64,000 nucleotides of DNA from Castor canadensis (Eukaryota > Chordata > Mammalia > Rodentia > Castoridae): positions 135,789,490-135,853,489 of the forward strand of contig NC_133396.1 in the NCBI RefSeq assembly GCF_047511655.1. Direction: 5' to 3'. Of the stretch, positions 13,321 to 25,544 are shown piece after piece. Made by a program: the position numbers and the translations under genes. The notes beneath the pieces are model-generated. The model had not been told where the DNA came from. It did no database searches and saw only the letters and a program-made list of their open reading frames with translations. The first letter of the stretch is position 1. Every line of letters begins with the position of its first letter.

Positions 13321-16300
13321 AATTTCAATATTTAAAAGAACATAAAACAGACAGTAATGGAAGGCATTTTCATATATACAGTGTTAACTACTTGCTTTAG
13401 GAAATAACATCTGTTGAAAATACTTTTATTATAAAAATAACTCTTTGAGATAAAATTGCTAATTAATTTATTGATGCTATAATATTACAGGACAGCTTAT
13501 GTTATTCTAGGTTAAAAATACAATCTAATATCAAAATAAATACGTTAATTTTATTAATATACTAATTCTGCAAGATAAAAATCATTGCTGAACTTATATA
13601 GAGCAAACAAATAATTCAGATTCTTTTCTAATCGTGCAGCAAGGAAGTCTTAAATGGCATACATACAATAATAATCAAAGGAACTTATAAACTGATTTTC
13701 TGATCATTGTGCTTGGAGTTCTGTTAATTTGATAGCTTCAGGATTGGATAAGTCAACACAATTTCATTACCTTTCAGCATGCTAACTGAATCTGTGTTGA
13801 GCTTACAAAGAGTAACTGAAAACTTGGTAAAACAAAGATTTTGCAGCCATATTTGGATGTCTCATCTCACTTCATGGATCATCCTTATCGCTCTTGACAA
13901 AGGTCAGTGGAGGTTCTGCAAGTGCATGGAAGTTGCTAGTTTTCATAAGCTGTCATTTTAGCTATTGGACTCATTTCATCATAACCCATATTTTCCATGA
14001 TCAGCTTTAACTTTTCCTTGTAGTGTGAATCCTGAACGCATATCTTCTGTATAAAAAAAAAAATACCTCCTAGGCAATTTGTTATTCATGAATTTGATCT
14101 CCATTTCTACCAAATTAAGTTGCTTTTAACTTCTGGGTATCTGGAACAGCTAGAATGTTCTGTTAGCTCTTTCCTTTACTCTATGTTTTCAGCTGGGAAG
14201 GAAGTGGTGAATCATTCGTGATTCTTCTCCCTCTTGCACCTCTATATTCTAATTTTTGAAGACTGCATTGCTATATCCTAAGAATATTTTAAAGCAAGTT
14301 TTCCACTTCCACTGTTGTGATTCTAACTGCTTCTTCTGGGGTTCTGACTTTGGTAGTTTCTTCTTGACACTGATCTGTAGGGTAGGGGGAGTGAACTTAT
14401 AAAAATGGATTTTGCATTTGGCTCCAGGAAGCTTTTCAATATTCTGCACCCTCACTCACCACTGTAACCTAGTGATGCATCTGCCCACAATGTCTTTAAG
14501 TTAATGTGAAATATTATAACATATCTTTTAGTTTCTCATGCTTTATGAGAAAATTTAGTATGATCTGTGTGGAAGAACATATTAATCAGATTTATATTGT
14601 TTAAAACATTTCAGCAGCAAATGTCTCACAGATCTTCAAATTCTATTCTTTTTGAGTTGCAATGGAGAAAAAGAACTCCATCGGAGATGCTTGGTGAAGA
14701 TGACTAAATCTCTTACTGTGATACTATTTCAAACATTTGTTGAATAGCTGCCCTTCTAACCATCTTCAGGGCTCATTTCAGAAACCTTAGTCCCTCCAGA
14801 AAGTGCCTCCTGCATATGCAAGAGAATTTGTTGGTGACAAAGAACTCTGTACTCACTTCTGTTCCCACCTCCTCTCTCTTTCCTCCCTCACATACCATTG
14901 CTTCACTGTTTCAGAAGGAGTCTTGAAGCTCCTATTCATCCATTACGAGACAACTGCACCCAAAATCATTGTTACAGTCATACTATTTCATAAATTCACT
15001 TTTGTAATATGCATCTTCTGTCTGAGTTGGAAAATCTTCCCCACCTCCATTTGTCTTAATGTTGAAATCCTGACATGAATGCTGGTCTGGGGTATAGTGG
15101 AGTCTGGGGATAGTTGCTCTGAAATCAACTACCATGTGGCCTCAGTGCATTTGCTGCAAGAATACTGACTTTCTGGCGCAATTAGAATATTAGAATACAT
15201 GATTTCATTGTGAAATGTGAACTATACCAAAAGTATATTACATTATAGACGTATTAAGATATTTGAAATGTAAAGATGTATAGTTTCTAGATGTATGGAA
15301 TGTATTTAGGCAGTAGCTGTATTACTCAGAAAGTTCTGCTTGACAAACTGACAAAGTCTTGATCAACTAGCAAATGTTGTATCCCAGTGAATCAAGATGA
15401 GGACAAGGACATTGAAGTGGAACATTTGTACTTGTTCAACTGATGGTGCTCCTCATACTCCTAAAAATAAGGTTCTTAGTTTCAGCTCTTAAGAATTCCT
15501 AATTTATAACTGATTTTGAATGAGAAATTTTTCTTGTGGTTTTAGTCTGGAAGTAGTCATTCCGTTTAAAAATGTAGTGTGGTTTTTGAAAGCAAAGAAG
15601 GCTGGCATTGCAGTCAGCCCTCCTGGAGGTGGTACCCAGCCTGGCACTGTGCCCAGGGAAGGCCTTGTAAGTACCTTTGGGACAGAGTCATGACTTCTAT
15701 ACTTCTCTACCAGAGTTTATAAACAGCACAGACAAGTACTGTTTGCAGATGCTGTTGCTGCACATACACACACACAAGAAAGAGCTTTGTTATAATTGTA
15801 TAAAACCACAGAGGTACACAAAGTATCAAAACCCCCAAGGGAATAGTAAGTCATGAGGATTGTCAGAAGAATGAATTTAGGTATCCTGTAAGATAAAGAA
15901 TGCAGGTTTTGATAATATCTGTTGAATCAGAACCAAATTTCATGTTGCACTAGGGTCCCATTTCTAGCTTGTGAAAAACTAGTTTCCAAATTTATAGTAG
16001 GCTTTTCTCTAAAGAACAATAAAAACTAGATTTAAACATTTTAATTTTGCCTGGGAAGCATTAAAATGTGGGCTTGTCTCAGAAATTCTACATCATAAAG
16101 TTTAGGTGTATTATTTGTTACTGTGGTGAGGATTTGGCTTAATATTAAGTTTTTAGTTATGGGTTCTGTTCTTACCTTTCTTGAATTTAAATTTTATCCT
16201 GAAAATGCTTTGCATTCATATGCTATTATTTAGGTGGATCATTAAGAATAATTCCATGATATGTATTGTGTGTATGTATAGGATTAAATGAAATGTATGA

Positions 16301-18384
16301 TATCAATCCATAATATTTAGAGGAGCTTAAATCACTAAAGTGACTTTAATGACCACAAGCTTAAATAAAATATATTACAGCAATTTGGTTATTTATTATT
16401 ACATGCAACAATTAAACAAAATAAAATAAAATGAAAATTATTTTGTTATTCTTTACAAGGAATGAACAACTTTCAGATTCAAAAGGATGACATGTGATGT
16501 CATTTTCAGATCAGAAACAAATGTAGTAGAACAAGCTTGTGGTCTGAGGAGGAGGATTTAGTGAACAATACTTTAGAAGGATATGAGATCTCCTATGAGA
16601 TGAATATAAAATAAAAAGACTTAGAACTAACCTCCTAGGTTGATGGTAAGTTAAGAAGACACACAAGTCTAGGGACATACACAGCTCAGAATTAGAGCAT
16701 CTTTTTAGCATGTTCACAGTCTCTTACACCACACACAAGAAAAGAAAGAAAAAAGAAAAACAAACTAAAACTAAGGCCTTAAAAATGCTAAAAGAGACTG
16801 TAGGATAGAAAAGAAGAAAATAAATGGTATCAAGAGAATAGTTGCTCAATGATTTTTCATATCTGAAAATTCTATACATAAGTTAAATGACACAAGAGTC
16901 AAAAAGTGTCTGTTTGGTTTAGTATTCAGGAAAGAGTTATGTTGCATGAGCAGATGAACTCTAGGTTGTGGATTGAGGCAGAAGATGTTGGCTGATCTAG
17001 GAAATCAGTGTACAAAACAAAGTGTGTGGAGTGAATGAAACTTCCTGTTTGTTGGATTGCTGGATTGTGTTTTCACTTGATATAAATGTAAAATGAAAAG
17101 ATGCCTGCCTTCCAGGTCAAATGTTAATGAACTTGGAAGTCATCAGTCCAGTCTTCACAATAATACGAAGCAGAGCAAACTAAAAATCAGCTTTTCATCT
17201 TTCGAAAGATCCATCAGAGAATAATGTTGCTGGGCAAAAGGCTGACCTCAGAATTGGAGACACAGTGGGACACCAACAATCACGCTTATCAGAAACAAAA
17301 CCTCTGCAGGAAGTAAAATCTGTCAGAAAACTTAAACTGCGTTTTATGAAATTGTGAGAGTCTCAGGATGGACAAATTTGAAAGTTAAAGACTCCAAGAG
17401 GAGCTGTTTTCACCTACTTACCGTACTTATACTTTTTTGTTTTACTTCCAAAAGCCCTATGACAAATGAGGTTCTTATAGTAAAGATCATGGGGAGGAAA
17501 AAAACCCTCTTCCCTCTAGCAGAGAGAAGAAAGATATAGCTATTTTGGAATCCACACACAGCACTTTCTTTGTGTTCTTAACAATACCTAACTGTAAAGG
17601 AAATCATTTTACTAGAGTCTAACCCACTGGAGTTTTATCACAACCTAACAAACCTGTAGCACCTCTAGACATCCTTCCTCCCAGAAGTCAGGGTGTCAAG
17701 GTTGTGCTAACATCACTACTCAAGCTGAGCTCTAATCATAGGACCATGACTGTGATGTTACAGGTACTCGGATAGTGTTTCGAAAGAAGTTTCTAGAGAG
17801 ATCATATACAACAGGGGAGAGAAAAAAAAAAAAAAAAAGACCCGAGAGGAAATTTCAACCTGCAACATACAGTTCCAGCAAAAGTTAAGCACAATTTTTC
17901 CAGAAAAAACAGTCTATTCAGATAAATGTGACACCTCACACAGAAAGGCAAGGTACCTCAGCTTCTTTAACCAGCATATCATATTTGGGTTTCAAAAAAA
18001 AATTATAGGGCATATCAAGTGACACAATGTATCATTTAAAAATGACAAAACAAACTTCGGAAATACACTCAGATATGGCAGAGATGTTGACACAAACTCC
18101 CCTCTTATAAAATGTCTTTGATTTCTAGTCTATGTTACCTGGTGTAGCTGTAGCTTTGTCTGGTTCTGTTGGTGTTGATTTGTACCAATTATCTCTTTCC
18201 ATTTCTTACTCTAACTCTATGTATGGTATCCTTAATTTCTTCCTAAGCATCTCATATTGTTTGTGTGTTGTTTTACTGATTATACTCACTTAATGTTTCC
18301 CTGTGCTCTTGCGGTAAGATGAACTTCCTTAAAATCATCATTTTGGATTCTGTCAGGGAATTTGTACATGCCTGATTATTTGTA
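13321..18384. other. Long mostly unannotated stretch
   Basis: No firm gene. The interval 13780-15060 on the minus strand reads coding-like in short pieces and may be an unidentified processed pseudogene (see findings). A poly(A) run occupies 17822-17838. The rest is AT-rich with no recognised family. Confidence 0.45.
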
Positions 18385-18578
18385 GTCAGAGAGTAGAGAA
18401 ATGGGAATTCTTCTTCACTGTTTGTAGGAAAGCAAATTGTTACAGCCTATGAAAAGTAGTATGAAGACAACTAAAAAATATTGAAAATTGAGGTCCCATA
18501 TCAGCAAAGAATTCCACTTCTGGGTATATTTCGAAAGGAAACAAAATCTGTATGCAGAAGATATGTTCCAAATTTGTT

Positions 18579-18660
18579 ATGTGTGTGTGTTTATATACAA
18601 ATATAGAAATATATATATGTGTGTGTTTGTGTATGTGCTTATACACATATAAATATACAC
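18579..18660. repeat. TG/TA-rich microsatellite
   Basis: Interrupted (TG)n and (TA)n tract inside the old L1 at the position where L1 copies carry a short CA/TA run. Confidence 0.85.
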
Positions 18661-19049
18661 TCAGATACACTGTGGAATACTACTCAGCCTCAATAAAGAA
18701 GGAAATCCTGTCATTTACAACAACCTGGATGACCTGGAAAACACTATATTAAAGAAAATATGCTAGTCACAAAATGACAAGTACTGCATGATTTTGCATC
18801 TATGTGGAATCCAAAAAAGTTTTACTAATAGAAATAGAGAGTAAAAGGTAATTACCAGGTTCAGGAGGGGGTGAGGAAAATGGGGTACTGCTGGTTAAAG
18901 ACACAAAGTTTCATTAATACAGGAGAAAAAAATTCTGAATGTCTTTTATCCAGCCCAAAGAGTATAGTTAGTAATAATAACATGTTTTATTAATTGGAGA
19001 TTGTCAAAGAGACAATTTTAGATTTTCTCACTGCAAACAAATAAGATTT

Positions 19050-19192
19050 TGTACTTGGGATGCTAAAGCAGGAGGATCACAAATTTGAGTCCACTCTGGG
19101 CTGCATAGTGATTTTAAGGCCAGCTTGGGTTATATATTGAGACTTTATTTCAAAAATAAATAAAATAAAATATAATAAAACAAAAAGTAAGT
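19050..19192 (+). mobile_element. 7SL/B1-like SINE nested in old L1
   Basis: 'tacttgggatgctaaagcag', 'gaggatcacaaatttgagtc', 'aaggccagcttggg' and an 'aaataaataaaataaaat' tail define a plus-strand Alu/B1-like monomer. Flanks 'aataagattttg' (left) and 'agtaagtttttg' (right) look like an imperfect target-site duplication. Confidence 0.75.
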
Positions 19193-19330
19193 TTTTGAGG
19201 TATCAATATTAACTTGATTTAATCATTCCTCAATGTAATGCATATTAAAACATCCATGAAGTTGTAAACCATAAATATACACTATCTTTTATAAAATAAA
19301 AGATAAATATGATTAAATAAAATTTAAATA

Positions 19331-22254
19331 TGATTACTTTGTATGTTTACTACTGGTTTAAAATTTAAAATACTGAGGAATATTGATCAGGAGTACACGA
19401 GCACCTTCCTTTGAGCAAATGTCAGGAAAATCAAATTTTAAACTGTGATGAAAAAGATCAAGTAATTCCAGCACATCCTGTGTGTGTATATCTGTCTCTA
19501 TCTTCCATATAATTTATCATATAATATATATACATGTTTAAATACATTCATACATAGTTTAGATTTTGTTTAATTTGACAATGGTTTTTCTTGACAATTG
19601 AGAAGAAAAAAGATAGAAGGCATATAGCTATTAGTGTTTAGTTAAAGATTCTGAAAACAATTAATGCATAGTGTGAAAGGAAAACTCTTCCACACATGTA
19701 ACCCAATTTTGAAAATAGTGCTTGTATGCTATTGTTTTTACCAAATAGTGACTTTATTTGTGGTGATATGAGTTGGTTCCTTCTCTAGTGCCCTCTAGGA
19801 AGATAGCCTGTGAGAAATATCAGTAAGATTAATGAAATTAGACATTTACTACTGAAACAACCAATACTAAGAACAACTAAAAAACTATTAAATTTGAAAT
19901 TCTTGGTGGCCTTTTAAGTTACGTACATAATTATTTCTAGCTAACTATACCATAAAAAAATTAAAGAAATGAAAGAACCAGCAGTAGATAATATGTCAAA
20001 ATTTATACCCCTTACTTGAGAGCCAGCATTTCTTTTAACAAAGACATGGAACTCTAAATTGTGATATTGCTGTATCCACACATTTCATTTCTAAAGTTTG
20101 TATTATTTATTTAATACATTCTATGCTTTTGTGCACTGATTTCTGCTCATTTTAATTTATGTTAGAATTATTTGACTTCTTAGCCTGGTCTCACACATTC
20201 TTCGAATTTCTTCTAGTCTTTAGCTAAAGGTAATATGATCTTTTAAAAAAAGTATATGTGAGTTTATGAACACTTGAATTAAGGCAAATGTAAACTGCTT
20301 CAAAACTCTGGAGGAAAATATTACCAAAGAGATACATCTGATTTATTGTTATAGAGTATCTGTTAAGTATACACATGTATTTGCTATATGACATTTTTCT
20401 GTAACATCTTTTTGTGTGGACACATATGCTGTCTTTGGATCAAGCACTTTGAGAATTCTGGGGCATTCTATTTGTTGTTTAATTCCAACACCATCAAACA
20501 TGTTCTCCCTTAAGATACACCAAGCACTAGACTGTTAACAACTTGAATGCTGTCACAGTATCGGACATGCTTTCTATGTCAGCTCCTACCATGTCTTTGA
20601 TCTGTTTGACCCATTTATTTGGTCTTCTCCAAGCACTATCACTTTTTCTCAGACATGTCATCATCTTGTCTCAGAAACTGTACTCTTGCATGTCCAACCA
20701 TCCTTCAAATTTTAATACTATTGAAGACCAATTTCTAATGGTCATACAGTTATATAATTCAGAAAGATGCTTAATGGATATTTAATAGGCAGAGAAAGTC
20801 AGTTCCATTTGCTTACCCAAGTGCCTTAACCAACATCAAGGTCAGTACAAATAGTTAATTTTTCCATCGAAAAGTGCATAATATTGATATTTACATAATG
20901 GTCTTGTGTGTGATAATTCAGATAGGGCTGTTACCATTTACTGAAAGCTGTGTTCTTTACTGTGCTAAGAACCTTTATTTTTGTTTTCTTATTCTGTCCT
21001 TAAAATAACCTTGACATATGAGGTGCACTTCATAGGATGTACCGATAGCTGTAACAAAACAACTAAAAATAAATAGTGATTCAAATAGAATAGAAATGTG
21101 TTTGTTATTCCTGTAAAGAGACAAACATGATTCAATGCTGTGGAGAGGGAGGCTGCATAAGGTGAACTCTGGAACAAAAGTGTTTGGGGAGTGAGGCCTT
21201 TAGACTTTGTAATGAGTGGGTTTCCAGTGTACTGTGGGCTGTGATTGTCAGTTGTAGAAGAGAGTGTGAGGAGCTGGTGATAGTATTCTTGTTTGTGTTA
21301 ATGATAGGTCTTTTCACTGTTGGTCTTTTCTCTTTGGTTTACTTTTAACTGACTAGAGCTCTGATTAGTACTATATGTAACTGCAAGACTAAGAAGTAGT
21401 ACAATTGTGTCCACAGGATGAAGTGCAGTTGATGAACAACTGGCTGTCTCTGCCTCAGACAGAGGATTCTTTCGGTACTAAAGCAGGAGCTTTGTAACTT
21501 TAACAACCAAGATTATTCTCATGTACTCACCAAATTTCTAAGATTGGGATGTGATGACTTTCTTGACTTCCAAAGGCAGGGCTATTGAGCAATCTTCAGT
21601 GAATGTTTCAATTTTTTTTAGCTTAAACAATTCCCTATAAATAAGTTTCTGAACAAAGTATGTCATAGAAGACACACAATATGCCCAACACTGAGAGAAG
21701 CTGTAAGGACTCTTGCTGGAATGAAACAGGAGCTCCGAATATCTTTTTTAGTATCATTTGTCTCTTTCACTGTTTAATTCAATGTATTACCTGACAGGAG
21801 TCCCACTTTTGTCTACTACTATAAAATATAAGATCTTTAATAATTTTCCCTAAGAAGAAAGTTAGTGCCAAATAATCACCACTAACTATGTATTAATTTA
21901 CACATTGCAAACATAGTGAAGATACAAGATAGATATTTAAAATATGTTTTCAAACTTATGTCATGGAGTGTTTCATGCATTCAAGATTCACCTCTATGGA
22001 TATTTACATTTTCTGAAATAAAGTTTCAAAAATGGAAGAGTTTATGAAGAGGTTTTAAATTGCCACTAAGCTTGGTGACGACTTATGATAGTACTTCCCT
22101 AGTTTTGAGCAAGTCAACCTGTCAGTGAAAGAATCTCTCTTTTTCAATAAAACCAGGATTCTATTGAAATTTAAATATACATTTAAATTTTGACAAAAGC
22201 TTTAAGTCAGAGATCTCAAGAGTGTGATTTTCTGCAGCACCCAAAGTACCACAT
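19331..22254. other. Unannotated AT-rich stretch
   Basis: No gene or named repeat recognised. Contains a perfect 10-bp inverted repeat at 22167-22190. Confidence 0.45.
22167..22190. repeat. Perfect 10-bp inverted repeat, 4-bp loop
   Basis: Arms aaatttaaat (22167-22176) and atttaaattt (22181-22190), loop atac. AT-only arms, so chance is plausible. Confidence 0.9.
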
Positions 22255-22400
22255 TACTTTTTAAAATTGACACACAAAATTGTACTTATTGTGGAGCACT
22301 TTGTGAAATTTCAATTATTATATGCATTATGTGACATATCTGTCTCCTCAAACATTTACCATATTTATATAATAACAACATTCCAAACCCTTTCTTTTTG
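22255..22400 (-). mobile_element. Old L1 3' UTR fragment
   Basis: The 'ttaaaattgacacacaaaat' start, the 'gtacttattgtggagcac' block and the 'tatgcattatgtgacatatc' block follow the inverted 3' terminus of old mammalian L1s. Confidence 0.55.
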
Positions 22401-22649
22401 CTCTTGACAGAAACAATTTATACTTTCTTTCATATCAATTGGTTACAGTTAGGAACTGAAATATTTTATCATGGAAAAATGTTTTAAAAAACTGTCCCTT
22501 TTAGGTGACTTAAACAAGTATTAGCACAACCTTTTGGGAATAAATTATAAATTTTGAAAATGCACAAAATAAACATGCACTTATATGTGTTGGTCAATCC
22601 TTTGCTGTCATTTCTTCTTAAAATGATAAATTTTGGGTTTATCCTTGTG

Positions 22650-22730
22650 TATACATGCATGTGCGTGCATATGTACACACACATCTACACAGACATATGT
22701 GTATATATACCTATATGCGTATACATACTA
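22650..22730. repeat. Degenerate TG/CA-TA tract
   Basis: Interrupted alternating purine-pyrimidine runs (tgtgtatacatgcatgtg and similar). Confidence 0.7.
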
Positions 22731-23199
22731 CTTAATTTTCACTCCTCTCTAAAACACTGCCTGCAATGAAACAATATTATGTGTGCCATAAAATCACATA
22801 CATTTTAAAGAAAAATAAATTAGTGCTTTCATGCTGCTATTCTAACCAGTTTACCCATTGTTATATGTATAAATAAAATAATGTGATAATTAAATGACAG
22901 CTGACCCTCCTTGTATCAAGGTTGTAATGAAACATATCCATGAATGAGTAATATTTTCAATGTAAATAGCCCCTTGTTTGACTTTCCCATGACACTGAAA
23001 ACAATGGAATTTTATCTTTGTAAATTTACCAACTCGCTTCCATGTGTAATCTTAGAAGGGAGTTGAAAATTCCAGTTTTTAGCAAAAATGGCAGTTATAT
23101 TGTCATTGATTTATAAGATATGTTAGGATCAAACTGCCAATCATGAAATCAGTGCCTATTAAATCTCCTTCAGGAGACAGGTAACAGATGGAGTGTAAT

Positions 23200-23311
23200 G
23201 ATAAGTAACTGAAGTGGTATAGTACCTGCTTAGCAAGAGCAAGTCCCTGAGTTCCAACCTCAGTACTGCCAAGAATAAATAAATAAATATATAAATAAAC
23301 AAAAAAAATGT
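23200..23311 (+). mobile_element. ID-like SINE with A-rich tail
   Basis: 'gtggtatagtacctgcttag' and 'ccctgagttccaacctcag' are the box A and box B regions. The tail is (AAAT)n plus poly(A). Confidence 0.8.
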
Positions 23312-24138
23312 GTTGGTTCTAATTTAATGCAATTTAAATTTATTTATGGAAACTTCAAGTTTTAGTCATTGGGAATGTTTTCATGCAGCCCCTGTATCTT
23401 TGTGACACACCCTCACCACTGTTGGTTTTTTTTCCTTCTTCTTGCTTTTGCTTTTGTTTCGTTAATTCCTTACTTTCTGATAGTACACGACATAGCAGGG
23501 TCATGTTGTATACGTCTTCCCCCAGTCATGGAGTCAGCCACTTCTTCATTGCACTGATTATTTTATGGAGGCGTAGTAGTAGAAAGCAAGATTCAGGCAT
23601 TGCCTTCTTGCTCTAGTGCAGAGATTTACTTCCAGGTTCTGCCCTGAAAGGACAAGGACATGTACATGTATACTAAGCAATGTGTGCACACATCTATAAC
23701 ATGCAGACGTGTGTGCATCTATCTGTATCTTCAGTCAGGAAAAGAGCAGGAATATCCAACCTTCCTTCCTTTGCTTATCTGTGAATTCTCACTTCAATAG
23801 TGAAGAATCTGGCTCCCATAACCCACTTACCAACTTGTTGAACTCCAGAATGCAAACATAGCATTACCAGAATTATTAGTCTGTTCCTTTCTGGAAAATG
23901 GCTTTATTAAGAGGAATACAGTGACTATGTATATTTTATTTACCTTTAAATATACAAACAACTTACTTCTGAAGAAGTTAGGCCAGCACTTTTCCTCCAC
24001 ACCCACCAATGAGGTGAGTGCATACATTTGTAATGTTAATATCGTTTTGTCAATTTCTGCATGTATATTACATGTTTGTACTGAGGTTTGTGCTGCGAAG
24101 TTTTACACGTATAGAAAAATCCACAGTTTTGTGAATCC
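23312..24138. other. Unannotated stretch
   Basis: No recognised gene or repeat. Short overlapping open frames on both strands (23369-24199) show no family features. Confidence 0.45.
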
Positions 24139-24197
24139 AGAGGTACATTATTTTTTTTCTTTTATTGTTCATATGTGCATACAAGAGGTACATTATT
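24139..24197 (-). mobile_element. Ultra-short (31-bp) L1 3'-end insertion with TSD
   Basis: A perfect 14-bp direct repeat, agaggtacattatt, flanks a 31-bp insert (copies 24139-24152 and 24184-24197; insert 24153-24183). Reversed, the insert is 'tgtatgcacatatgaacaat' followed by aaaagaaaaaa. This is the last bases of the local young L1 3' UTR (compare 57809-57840) plus a poly(A) tail. The nick site inferred on the minus strand, cttt/aata, fits the L1 endonuclease preference. It is therefore an almost completely 5'-truncated L1 insertion. Confidence 0.88.
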
Positions 24198-24393
24198 AAA
24201 GGGAATACTTTTAGTGCTTTATGCATTCAATTGTCTCTCAAGATGAAGCACCTGAAAACCACCAACAATTTTATCATTACCATAGCACTTCTTATTAGGA
24301 GCTGTTTTTCAAAACAAAATGCTACTATTATATTCTGTTCCTGTAAGTCATCTATTTCATTAGAAACATATGCCAAGTTTGAAGTCATATATG

Positions 24394-24418
24394 AGTGTGT
24401 GTGTGTGTGTGTGTGTAT
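24394..24418. repeat. (TG)n microsatellite
   Basis: About 11 near-perfect TG units following 'atatga'. Confidence 0.95.
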
Positions 24419-25544
24419 ACATTGTAGGAGTAATGAAAAACAAGCCAACAGGATAGGCATAGTGAAGAAATGCACAACACTCATGTCCAAGTGGCTCAGT
24501 GGTGTGCTCAGAGAGCAAGGTAAATTCTACCTTGTAATGGAGCCAAGACAATTAAAAATTATATATATATACATATCCAAATATAATTAGATGTTTCCAT
24601 ATGCACTTATGTCACAAAACAAAATGCGTTATATTAACACTGTAAGAAATGTAGTTTTTCATTCTCACTACTGTGGAAGATAAAATATCATTCAATGTAT
24701 ATTAAAAATTGATTTGCTTTCAAGAAAGAAAGGTAAAAATACATTTTATTAAAAGTAAATCCAAAATCTATGATAAGAAATTCTAACATATTCGCATCAG
24801 TTTCAATAAATTTTATAGAATTTTTCTATGTTAGCTGCATTTTATATTAGTAAAATTATCAAGATAATACATTGCTTTGTAAAAAATTGTAAAAAATAAA
24901 CAACTTTTTACTAGCCTAATGGAATTATAATAACAACAGTAGTAGCACAAGGTACATACTCTGAACAAGCTTTGTTCTAACTGTTTTACATATAATATAA
25001 AATGTTATCTTCATAAATTCCATAGGTATGTCTCTTCACTATCAAAATTTAGGGAGAAGTAATTTAAAATATGTGGTCTCTGTGATTTGATTATGATAAC
25101 ATATCTAGAGGTTGAATCCTGTGAGATTACAAACCATGTAGTCCAAAAGGAAACCACACTTACTAATATATCACTTTAGATCTATGTACTAAAATAACTG
25201 TATACTTACAAAACCTAAATAATTCTACTCATTAAAATAAACATTATACACCATTATTGAATACTCAAAATGTATCTGACACTGTGATAAACCCTATGAG
25301 TACAATCAGAGTAATTATGATGTGGTCTGTAAACCTATTAGCTTAAAATGTGGCTTGGAGTTAGATATTAATGAGTTAATGGTAGCACATAGCACAGGAC
25401 TTTACGTAAGTTCATGAGCTAGTTATTGAATATGATAATTTACAGACATATAATAGATCAATAGACCTAAAAAAGAACCACTTGATTTTTCATGTTAGAT
25501 GTTTTCATGAAAATATTTTCATCATACATGAAACATATAGTAAT
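24419..25544. other. Unannotated AT-rich stretch
   Basis: Nothing recognised apart from a short (TA)n run at about 24560-24572. Confidence 0.45.

Larger units (their letters stand above)
18385..19330 (+). mobile_element. Old L1 3' end (L1M-type), SINE-interrupted
   Basis: Diverged L1 ORF2 C-terminal sequence ('gtggaatactactcagcctc' at about 18671; 'caacaacctggatgacctgg'; 'gacaagtactgcatgatttt') continues into the typical old-L1 3' UTR ('aggtaattaccaggttcagg'; 'aacttgatttaatcattcc'; 'aaaccataaatatacac'). The order is colinear on the plus strand. A TG/TA-rich tract (18579-18660) replaces the usual 'acacaca' part, and a 7SL-like SINE lies within at 19050-19192. No open frame of useful length remains. 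Confidence 0.8.

Noticed and set aside
24165-24590. 141-codon open frame
   Set aside because: It begins inside the 31-bp L1 insertion and its target repeat and then crosses a (TG)n microsatellite. No codon or domain signal.
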